A DNA stretch of 64,000 nucleotides, taken from assembly GCF_024138125.1 (NCBI RefSeq), contig NZ_CP099995.1, positions 62,001 to 126,000 on the forward strand, written 5' to 3'. A program made the translations under genes and the position numbers. Under the pieces are notes generated by a model, which was not told the origin of the DNA, did not search any database, and worked only from the letters and a program-made list of their open reading frames with translations. Numbering within the stretch: position 1 is the stretch's first letter; each line of letters begins with the position of its first letter. Shown piece by piece: positions 54,019 through 61,690 of this stretch. This DNA is from Halorussus salilacus (GTDB lineage Archaea; Halobacteriota; Halobacteria; Halobacteriales; Haladaptataceae).

Positions 54019-54807
54019 ATGGATACACCGCTCGGAACCAGCGCCGGACGCCAGAAAACACTTCAGGCCCTCGAAGAACAGACCGAACTCGCTCCAATAG
54101 ACGAATCGGCCAGCATCAACGACCTTATCGACGCGGTGAACGACATCGCCGTCCCACGCGTCCTCTCACCACCGCAGAAAACCGTCGAACAGATCGATGA
54201 GATCCATTCTGCCCTGCCAGAAGACGCACAGCCACACTACGTCAGTGACGACCGGTTGCTCCGCCACATCAACGCGGCCCGCCGCCAGTTCAACGACTGG
54301 ATGGGCAAACGCCGACGGATGGCAGAGATGCCGTCACCGGTGGAGACTGGGCGCGCGAACTACCCGACGCGGCGCGCACAGAAACGTAGCCGCCTCGAAC
54401 AGGAAGCCCGTGGGGAGCTGGAGGTGAAACTCGACCGTGCTCAATCGACAGCGCGTGGCGCAGAGCAACGCGCACTGAACGCTATCGGCTCCTCGGTCGG
54501 GGAACAGACCGACCAGCGACGTGAACAGCAACGAAACGAGCTACGCGAACAGCTATCCGCGGGCGCAATCGTCAAATTCCGCAATCCACAGTTACGGGCA
54601 GGCCGGGTCATTCGGGTGAACAAGAAATCTGTCCGCGTCCAGTATCCCAACCCCCGTGCGGGGACGACTTGCCCAGTGACCGGAAAAGAGGAACCCAATG
54701 AACGGGAGGACCGCGTCCAGTTGGATTCCGAGTACCTGGAAATTCTTGATGCCGAAACAATCGATGAAGCCGTCGCTGCGATCGATGAGATAGAACCCCG
54801 GGGATAA
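54019..54807 (+). CDS. Unknown haloarchaeal protein, coiled-coil middle
   Basis: A 262-residue protein of unknown family. Residues 90-185 are rich in Arg, Glu, Gln and Ala (RRQFNDWMGKRRRM, then EQTDQRREQQRNELREQL), probably a long helical or coiled-coil, basic segment suited to DNA binding. The last 80 residues look beta-rich, with AGRVIRVNKKSVRVQYPN and CPVTGKEEPN, like a small SH3/KOW-type barrel. It is the second gene of an operon with the 30-residue frame. It resembles proteins of haloarchaeal proviruses and plasmids in style. Convergent with hsdR, 45 bp away. Confidence 0.68.
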   Translation: MDTPLGTSAGRQKTLQALEEQTELAPIDESASINDLIDAVNDIAVPRVLSPPQKTVEQIDEIHSALPEDAQPHYVSDDRLLRHINAARRQFNDWMGKRRRMAEMPSPVETGRANYPTRRAQKRSRLEQEARGELEVKLDRAQSTARGAEQRALNAIGSSVGEQTDQRREQQRNELREQLSAGAIVKFRNPQLRAGRVIRVNKKSVRVQYPNPRAGTTCPVTGKEEPNEREDRVQLDSEYLEILDAETIDEAVAAIDEIEPRG

Positions 54808-54852
54808 CAACGGCGATACCCGCGCTACCGGCTGGACATGAAGAAAAAAGCG

Positions 54853-57800
54853 TCAGGCGTCGGGATGATTCTCAATTAGGTAGCCCCGTGCGTCCTCGAG
54901 GAACTGGTCATCCTTGCACAGATCGGGTTTCTCGGCTTCGATCGCGACTACTTCGAGCAAGAGCTTCTGGATGTCCTCACGGGTTCGCTTACTGGTTTCC
55001 CAGTCAGTGTAGGATGTATCGACGCGTTTCGCGAGCTCCTCGTCGACGCGCTTCGCGATGAACTGGGCCTCATCCTCGTCGTCGATGTACTGCGCGAAGC
55101 CCTCGTCGCTGTCGTCCATCAGCGCCGCGAACAGGGCGTGGCCGGATGGTGACAGTCCGCGTTCCTCGGCCTCATCTTCGACCGAGAGGATCTCCTCCTC
55201 CAGTTCGACCAGTTCCTCGTACGCGCGGTCGGCGGTCACCTCGTCGCTCTCCCACTTGTCGACGACCTCTCGGACGCGTTCACTCAGCCGCCGGTACCGC
55301 GGGTGGTGTTCGGATCGGTCGTCGAGATAGTCGTCGGCGGCGCCGGCGACCTCGGTGATACCCTGCTCCGCGTCCATGTCCCGGACGCGTTCGAGGTGGT
55401 CGGCATCGAACTCGACGACCTCGAACTTCTCGTCAAGCCAGTCGGCATTGACCTCGACATTGTTCTCGACGATCTCCTTCGTCTTCTCCCGCAGTCGCTT
55501 CTCCGGCTCACTCTCGCGGTTCATGCTGCGCTGGTACGCGAGGTACACCTGCGTCAGCCAGCTGTACTTCTGCGGGCGACCGGTGTTTTCGTCTTCGAGC
55601 TCACCCATCGGCGCCAGCGTGTCGTATAGGTTCTCAACGTCCCGGTACAGTTCCTTGAACCGGCGGCGGGCCTCGGCGTCTTTCCGCAGGTACGTCAGGC
55701 ACTCGACCACCGTCTCGGGGTTGTCGTCGACGTCGATGTGATCAAATAACGCGACCGCTTCCTCGAGCTTCTCGTCGAACTCACCCAGGAGTTCGTTGAC
55801 GTCCTCTGCGGCCGCTTGCCGGACCTCGGGCGGATAGTAGTTCAACGCCTCCTCGACGTTCCCCTCCGCGAACACGCCAGCGAAGTCGACAATCTCGCCG
55901 TTCTCTTTCCCTTCGTCCGGCCGGTTCGTCCGGGCGATCGCCTGCAACAAGTTGTGATTCGTTAGCGGCCGGTCGAGGTAGATCGTCTTGAGGATCGGAG
56001 CGTCAAACCCGGTGAGGAGCATGCTACAGACGACCAGGATCTTAGGGTCGCCGTCCTCGTCCTTGAACTCCTCCACTATCCGCTCCCGCTCGCTCTTCGA
56101 GGTATGATACGTCCGAGTGATCGGGTTCGACTTCCCGGCCGACGAGATCACGACTCTTACCTCCTCTGGGTCCAGATGCTTCTGCAGTTCCTCGCCGTAG
56201 AGTGCGGCTGCCTTCCGGGACGGGGTGACGACCATGCCCTTCCAGCCGCTGGGCGCCAGCTTCTCCCGGTAGTGATCGACAATTTCCTCGGCGATGCTCT
56301 CGACGCGCGGTCGGAGCTCAGCGAGCGTCTGCTGGTTGATCGTCTCGCGAATAAGCTCGTCCCTTTCGTCGTAGTCGAGATTGCCCGTCGCGGCCTCGTG
56401 CGCCTGGTCCATCACGTCGTCGTTGATCTTCCAGTCACGGTTCCCTTGCCGGAGTTCGAAGTGTACCGGTAGGATCACATCGTCGTTGATGCCGTCCTCC
56501 ATCGAGTAGTGGTGAAGGTACCCCTCTTCGTCTCGCGGCTCTGAGTAATGCTGGAAGGTGTTCCGGCCGGCCTCGGTGTTCTCGTTCACCGGTGTTCCAG
56601 TGAACCCGAAGTGGTAGTAGCTGTGAAGAGCATTGTCGAGTTTGCTACCCAGTTTCGCCTCCATGAACCGGTGGGCCTCGTCCGAGAGGACAACGGTTTC
56701 GTCGTTCTCTTGGATGTTCTCGTCGACGTCTTGGAACAGTTGGACGGTGGTGACGACGACCTGGCTCTGGCCTTCCTCGATCAGTGACTGCAGTTGGTCG
56801 GAGCCGCCGGTGACTATCTCATAGTGCTCGAAGTCGAGGAGCTTCCCGAGGTCGTCTGACATCTGATCCCGCAGGTTCTGCCGGTCCACCAGGATGAGCA
56901 CCTGCGGCGTCTTGATGATGTCCGGCCGGTATAGCAGGTTGCGAGCAGTGAAGAACATCGTGAACGACTTTCCGCTCCCCTGTGTGTGCCAGATCAGTCC
57001 GTTCTCGAACTGGCCGCGCCTGACGCGTCGTAGGATGGCATTCGTACCGTGGTACTGCATGTGCCGCGGGATGATTTTCGCATTGCTGCCCGGCTGTCGC
57101 TGGTAGAATACGAAGTGTTTCACGATGTCCAGCAGCGCCCCCGGCGTCAACAGCGAATGCGTCATCTCCTTGAGCTCGCTCTGGGAGCCGATCGGATCGT
57201 CGGGCTGCCACGGGTTGTAGTGCGTCTCGGGGGCGTCGACGGCACCGTACCGGGCGTGTTCATGGTCCGCGGCGACGTTGAACAGGACCGGAGTGAAGAG
57301 CCGTGGTGCGTCGTTCTCGTAGGTGTGGATGTCGTTGATGGCGTCGGTGACCGTGCTGTCCTGGGTGAGCGACTTGAGCTCGGTGACCACGAGCGGGATA
57401 CCGTTGACGAACAGCACGACATCCGGGATTACCAGTTCGTGCTGACGGACGCGAAACTGGTTCGCGGCAATCAGGGAGTTGTTCTCCGGCGTCTCGAAGT
57501 CGATGAGGTCGACGATTACCTTCTCGGTGGTGCCGTCGGACTTGGAGAGGTTCACTTGCCGCCCCTTCTGCAGGCGTTCCTGGACGTTTCGGTTGGCCTC
57601 GAGCAGGCTGTCGCCGGTGAAATCACGGCGGAGCGACGTGATTACGTCGTCGACGTTGTGGTCTGTGACCGGGTCGTTCAGGGCAATCAACTGCTCGCGT
57701 AATAACTCCCAGTAGACGACCTCGCTCTTGTCGTCGCGGTCGTATTTCGCGTCGAGCTGTACGCCGCCGTCTGGCTCGTCGGGGCCTCCATAAGTACCCC

Positions 57801-57879
57801 AGCCAGCGCCAGCGAGCCAGTCGAGCAGCGCGTACTCAATCTTCTGCTCGTTGAACTCAGGGAAACTATTCTGGCTCAT
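54853..57879 (-). CDS. hsdR: Type I restriction enzyme, R subunit
   Basis: A 1008-residue motor/nuclease subunit starting at ATG 57879 (reading MSQNSFPEF), which overlaps the end of hsdS by 14 nt. N-terminal PD-(D/E)XK nuclease with IPDVVLFVNGIPLVVTELKS; superfamily 2 motor with WHTQGSGKSFTM (Walker A), LSDEAHRF (DEAH), FGFTGTPV (motif III) and LLQAIARTNRP (motif VI). The C-terminal quarter is helical, as usual for contacts with HsdM. The enzyme translocates DNA and cuts at a distance when both strands are unmethylated. Length is normal for the family, without frameshifts. Confidence 0.95.
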   Translation of the reverse strand: MSQNSFPEFNEQKIEYALLDWLAGAGWGTYGGPDEPDGGVQLDAKYDRDDKSEVVYWELLREQLIALNDPVTDHNVDDVITSLRRDFTGDSLLEANRNVQERLQKGRQVNLSKSDGTTEKVIVDLIDFETPENNSLIAANQFRVRQHELVIPDVVLFVNGIPLVVTELKSLTQDSTVTDAINDIHTYENDAPRLFTPVLFNVAADHEHARYGAVDAPETHYNPWQPDDPIGSQSELKEMTHSLLTPGALLDIVKHFVFYQRQPGSNAKIIPRHMQYHGTNAILRRVRRGQFENGLIWHTQGSGKSFTMFFTARNLLYRPDIIKTPQVLILVDRQNLRDQMSDDLGKLLDFEHYEIVTGGSDQLQSLIEEGQSQVVVTTVQLFQDVDENIQENDETVVLSDEAHRFMEAKLGSKLDNALHSYYHFGFTGTPVNENTEAGRNTFQHYSEPRDEEGYLHHYSMEDGINDDVILPVHFELRQGNRDWKINDDVMDQAHEAATGNLDYDERDELIRETINQQTLAELRPRVESIAEEIVDHYREKLAPSGWKGMVVTPSRKAAALYGEELQKHLDPEEVRVVISSAGKSNPITRTYHTSKSERERIVEEFKDEDGDPKILVVCSMLLTGFDAPILKTIYLDRPLTNHNLLQAIARTNRPDEGKENGEIVDFAGVFAEGNVEEALNYYPPEVRQAAAEDVNELLGEFDEKLEEAVALFDHIDVDDNPETVVECLTYLRKDAEARRRFKELYRDVENLYDTLAPMGELEDENTGRPQKYSWLTQVYLAYQRSMNRESEPEKRLREKTKEIVENNVEVNADWLDEKFEVVEFDADHLERVRDMDAEQGITEVAGAADDYLDDRSEHHPRYRRLSERVREVVDKWESDEVTADRAYEELVELEEEILSVEDEAEERGLSPSGHALFAALMDDSDEGFAQYIDDEDEAQFIAKRVDEELAKRVDTSYTDWETSKRTREDIQKLLLEVVAIEAEKPDLCKDDQFLEDARGYLIENHPDA

Positions 57880-59263
57880 AGTTTTTGACCTCGTCGGGGA
57901 TGTCGATCTCCTTCCCGGCGGTGCGGACATCTCCTGAAAGAAGGTCTTGGCGCAGACCTTTTTTCAAACGCTTGAGACCGTCGAGCTGTTCTTTGTTCGC
58001 GATGACGACGTCATCGACCGACTCGATCGCGTCCACCATCTTCTGCTGCTCGTCGAGGCTGGGGAGCGGGATCTCCAGATCAGAAAAGAAATGCAGCTGG
58101 ATCTTATCGTGCGTACTCCCCGCCGACAGTCGTTCGAGCTGTGGAGTAGCGAACTTGAAGAGGTACATCAGATACCGCGGAAGCACGACGCTTTCGTCAC
58201 ATTCGAACGTCACCTGATCTTGGTCGGTCGCCATCTCTTTGCCCAGGATAGCTGTTTCTCCGATGGCGCCTGTGCGGCAGAGGACCAGCGTACCTTCCGG
58301 TAGGAGTTTGGCGCCGGAGTTCTCCAGCCCTTCTTCCGTGATCGTGTCGTCGGTCGTCTCGATGACGGTCTTCTCTAACTGCGTCAGATCGTGGATGTCC
58401 ACCCACGAGATATCGCCGTCCCAGTATTCGTCAACGGATGTCGACGGCGTGTGGCCCGTCTTGATATCGGCGATTTCGTCCGATTGGCGAACCTCCCACT
58501 CTGCGGGAACCCTGTTGGCCCGCGTCATCACGTACGCGTCCTGTTTATCCACCTCCTGCCACTCGGTGTGGTCGTAGTAGCCCTCGGAATAGAACTCCTG
58601 AATGAGTCCCTTTTTTACTCTCGTCGCCTGCGAAACAACATCTTCCGTCGTTTCCAGTGCCTGATCGACGGTCTGGAGGATACCTGCGATCTTACGCTGT
58701 TCATCTAGTGACGGAAGTGGTGTGCTGAAGTTCTCGATCGAACTGATACCCAGATTGTGGTTTCCTGCGGAGGTACTAATCCACCCTGCCATCTCCTTTC
58801 TACCGGAGTGGGAGTTCAGGAATTCCTTCGCGAACACAGGATTGACTTCGTCCCTGTCCACTCGGATTCTGATTAGATAGGACGCAAATATCGAATCCTC
58901 CAGTTCTCCTGAAAACACAGCCGACTGGCCGACATAGTCGGGATTCCCGTTTGTCCTTATTAGGAGTATATCACCCTCCGCCAATTTCAGGCGTTCAAAC
59001 TCTTTGTCGTCTACCGGGGTGTACTTCAGATCCTCTGTAGTTATTTTTCCTCCGACTATGTTAGGGATCCGTAGTGTGGGATAGCCGTTGTTTTCTGTGT
59101 TCGATTTTGTATCAGTACCGTAACGGAAATCGGAAACCAACGTGTGAAAGTTGACTACCTTCCAACCGTCCGGGTAATCAACATAGCTTACCGTGCTCTC
59201 CTCGGACTTGCTATCACTCGAATCACCAGCGAACTGGTCCAGCGTTATCTCCTGTTCACTCAT
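57866..59263 (-). CDS. hsdS: Type I restriction enzyme, specificity (S) subunit
   Basis: A 465-residue protein with the two target-recognition domains separated and followed by conserved helical spacers (PLPSLDEQRKIAGILQTVDQAL, and again PLPSLDEQQKMVDAIESVDD). Each half has a variable DNA-reading domain (about 30-185 and 255-410). It sets the bipartite target sequence, which cannot be read from the sequence. The start overlaps the end of hsdM by 8 nt and its own end overlaps hsdR by 14 nt. A polar Ser/Asp stretch of 25 residues precedes the first domain. Codon usage in the first domain (58700-59200) is more AT-rich than the rest, which suggests domain exchange. Confidence 0.93.
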   Translation of the reverse strand: MSEQEITLDQFAGDSSDSKSEESTVSYVDYPDGWKVVNFHTLVSDFRYGTDTKSNTENNGYPTLRIPNIVGGKITTEDLKYTPVDDKEFERLKLAEGDILLIRTNGNPDYVGQSAVFSGELEDSIFASYLIRIRVDRDEVNPVFAKEFLNSHSGRKEMAGWISTSAGNHNLGISSIENFSTPLPSLDEQRKIAGILQTVDQALETTEDVVSQATRVKKGLIQEFYSEGYYDHTEWQEVDKQDAYVMTRANRVPAEWEVRQSDEIADIKTGHTPSTSVDEYWDGDISWVDIHDLTQLEKTVIETTDDTITEEGLENSGAKLLPEGTLVLCRTGAIGETAILGKEMATDQDQVTFECDESVVLPRYLMYLFKFATPQLERLSAGSTHDKIQLHFFSDLEIPLPSLDEQQKMVDAIESVDDVVIANKEQLDGLKRLKKGLRQDLLSGDVRTAGKEIDIPDEVKNYEPE

Positions 59264-60773
59264 AGTTGAGAGTCTCCATCTGACGCGTCATCCGTGCTTC
59301 AACCTCATCACGCTCGTTCTGCGATTTACGGAGTAGCTCCAGTTCGTCACGGACACTCACATCTTCTTCCGGTTCGGTGGTGTCTACGTAAAGCGAGGTG
59401 TTGAGGTTGTAATCGTTACTAGCGATTTCATCCACCGAGACCGTCCGGCACATCCGGTCCTCGGTGAGCCACGATTCGTACGCTGAAACGATGCGATCAC
59501 GACCTTCCGGGGTCAGATCGTTGTGGTTGCTCCGCTCAACGTAGAACCGCTCGTCGGCGGCGTGAATGAACTGGATCTCGCCATCGCGGTCCGGTCCTTT
59601 GTCACGGTTGAACACGATGACTGCGCTAGGCAGGCTGACGTTCTGGAAGAGGTTACTGGGCAGTTCGATGATGGCCTCAACCAGATCCTCCTTGATCATG
59701 GCCTTCCGGTACTTGCTCTCGTGCTTCCGAAAGAGGACGCCATGCGGGACGACGACCGCTGCCCGCCCCTGCTGGTTCAGCAGCTTCGCGATGTGCATGA
59801 GGAAGGCGTAATCGCCGCGATCCGCACGCGGCAACTTATCGGCCCAGTCGAACCGGTTCCACTTGTCGTCTTTCAGGTCACTCTTGGGCCAGTCGGCCGA
59901 GAACGGGAAGTTTGCGAGGACGTAGTCGAACCCTTCGTCGTCCGATAGGTAGTTCGGGAACTGCGGGTTCGCGAGGGAGTCCTCGCGCCGGATCTCCGCC
60001 TCCAGTCCATGCATGAATGTGTTGACCTGCGCGATTGAGGCGATGTCCGCGTTCAGTTCTTGGCCCGTGACCGTCCACGTGCTCGGGTCGCCGCCCTGCT
60101 CATTGCGGAAGTAGGAGGCCGCGTGGACGAGAAACCCTGCGGAACCAGCGGTGGGGTCGTGGAACGACGCTCCCTTCTCAAAACCGTCCGTGCCGCCGCT
60201 TTTTGCGAGTACGCGGACCATCAGGTCGATGACGTCCGGCGGAGTGAAGAACTGGCCGCCCTCCTTGCCCTCGTCCTTAGCGAACTCCCCGACCATGTAC
60301 ATGTAGGCCTCGCCGAGAAAGTCCTTTTCGACCTTCTCGGTACTCAGCTCGAAGGTGTCGATTCGCTGGATGAGGTCGCGGAGCCGCTGATCGTTGAGCG
60401 CCTCTTCGTCACTGTACGTGACGCGGACGACACCGCGGAGCTGGTCGTTCTCCCGTTCCAGGGCGTCGAACGCTTCGTCGAGGTAGGGAGCGATGTTCTC
60501 GCTGTGTTCGGTGACGGACTCCCACCGGTAGTCCTCGGGAACCGACATTCCGGTGATGGCCTTCCGTGCGAGTTCTTCGTCCCCGGCGAACTGCTCCTTC
60601 TGCTCCTCCAGCCTGTCAGAGAAGGTGTCGTCGATGCTCTTGTAGAATACCAGGGGGAGGATGTAGTTTTTATACCGGGTTTCGTCGACCGCGTTCCGGA
60701 TCGCGTCTGCGCATTTGTACAGCTTCTTACCGAGCTCTTCGGGGGTGACGTCGTTGTATACGTTCTGTGTCAT
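59256..60773 (-). CDS. hsdM: Type I restriction enzyme, methylase (M) subunit
   Basis: A 505-residue N6-adenine methylase. HsdM N-terminal helical domain (about 5-150), then GGQFFTPPDVIDLMV, SAM motif I FHDPTAGSAGFLVHA, and catalytic motif IV written LANFPF, that is, NFPF in place of the usual NPPF. That variant is frequent in HsdM as far as I recall. It methylates adenines in the target read by HsdS and protects the host. First enzyme gene of the operon, 4 nt after the regulator gene. No frameshift; full length. Confidence 0.95.
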   Translation of the reverse strand: MTQNVYNDVTPEELGKKLYKCADAIRNAVDETRYKNYILPLVFYKSIDDTFSDRLEEQKEQFAGDEELARKAITGMSVPEDYRWESVTEHSENIAPYLDEAFDALERENDQLRGVVRVTYSDEEALNDQRLRDLIQRIDTFELSTEKVEKDFLGEAYMYMVGEFAKDEGKEGGQFFTPPDVIDLMVRVLAKSGGTDGFEKGASFHDPTAGSAGFLVHAASYFRNEQGGDPSTWTVTGQELNADIASIAQVNTFMHGLEAEIRREDSLANPQFPNYLSDDEGFDYVLANFPFSADWPKSDLKDDKWNRFDWADKLPRADRGDYAFLMHIAKLLNQQGRAAVVVPHGVLFRKHESKYRKAMIKEDLVEAIIELPSNLFQNVSLPSAVIVFNRDKGPDRDGEIQFIHAADERFYVERSNHNDLTPEGRDRIVSAYESWLTEDRMCRTVSVDEIASNDYNLNTSLYVDTTEPEEDVSVRDELELLRKSQNERDEVEARMTRQMETLNYE

Positions 60774-60776
60774 GTA

Positions 60777-61463
60777 TTACTGGGTCGTCAGGTAGTCGAT
60801 CATCTGCTCTTCGGGCGGTGCTCCAGGAAGGTGATCTTCCAGCTCCTCGTGGGCTGCGCGAAGGCGGGCCAGCATCGCGTACCCGCGGTCAAGCGTGACG
60901 GCGATGAGGAGTAACAGCCGGATCCCGTCGGAGTGGGCGACGTCCGAACCGTCGAAGTTGTGGTTAGTGGTGATGTGGGCGGCGAGCGTCCGGACGAGGT
61001 GGTCGACCGCGAACAGGTAGTCGCGGAGCGTCTGGATCTCGCGGAAGGACAACGCGTACACCAGCACCTCACGCAGGATATCGATCATCAGGCGGCGTCG
61101 GCCGTCGTCACCGTCGGTAACGAGTTGCCGGAGTTCGCCTTTCAATTCGATCCGAATCTCGTTCCGTGCCTCGACGAGATCCGCAAATCCGTTGTTCGCG
61201 GAATCCCGAATGAGGTAACTCTCGAGATGCTCCTTGTAGATGAGCAGGAGCATTTCCTCGTTAACGCGGTATTCTCCGTCGTCGAGGAGCAGCTGGCCTT
61301 CATCGACGAGCGCACTGCACGTCTTTGAGACAGTTCCGCGTGTCACGCTGACCTGTTCTGTGATGTCCTTCTGGCGGGGCGGCACCTCCTGGTCGCGCTC
61401 GAGTGACGCGACTGCAGCAAGGATTTCAAGCCGTGTTCCGCCTTCGCGCATATCTACCGCCAC
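60777..61463 (-). CDS. Winged-helix regulator of the restriction operon
   Basis: A 228-residue protein starting with GTG at 61463 or ATG at 61451. Residues 12-75 hold a winged helix-turn-helix (EILAAVASL, then RQKDITEQVSVTRGTVSKTCSALVDEG), MarR-like. The rest is helical (LVYALSFREIQTLRDYLFAVDHLV), probably for dimerisation or ligand binding. It lies 4 nt upstream of hsdM and is likely to control the timing of restriction versus modification. An imperfect repeat CACAA-AAAG-TTGTG (61461-61474) lies right at the start region and may be its own operator. A TATA-like box (CTATACT) is found near 61520. Confidence 0.78.
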   Translation of the reverse strand: MAVDMREGGTRLEILAAVASLERDQEVPPRQKDITEQVSVTRGTVSKTCSALVDEGQLLLDDGEYRVNEEMLLLIYKEHLESYLIRDSANNGFADLVEARNEIRIELKGELRQLVTDGDDGRRRLMIDILREVLVYALSFREIQTLRDYLFAVDHLVRTLAAHITTNHNFDGSDVAHSDGIRLLLLIAVTLDRGYAMLARLRAAHEELEDHLPGAPPEEQMIDYLTTQ

Positions 61464-61690
61464 AAAAAGTTGTGTGGCCGCACATCACTTAGTGTTTGTG
61501 GTGTTAGATGTGCACTGCTATACTCTGTTTCGGTCTTTCAACATAGGCCTAGAGGTCTTGAAGCGCACAATTATGGGAGATGGGGGAATATATTATTGAG
61601 AATCATACTTTCCTGTCGACCCTCTCTGCGATGAGGTACGCGGATCCCAACAGTAGTTTCATTACATATTCCCCATATTGACAGTAATCA

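Noticed and set aside
56100-56480. Plus-strand frames of more than 100 codons inside hsdR and hsdM
   Set aside because: These are antisense shadows of GC-rich coding sequence; the minus-strand genes carry full motif sets.
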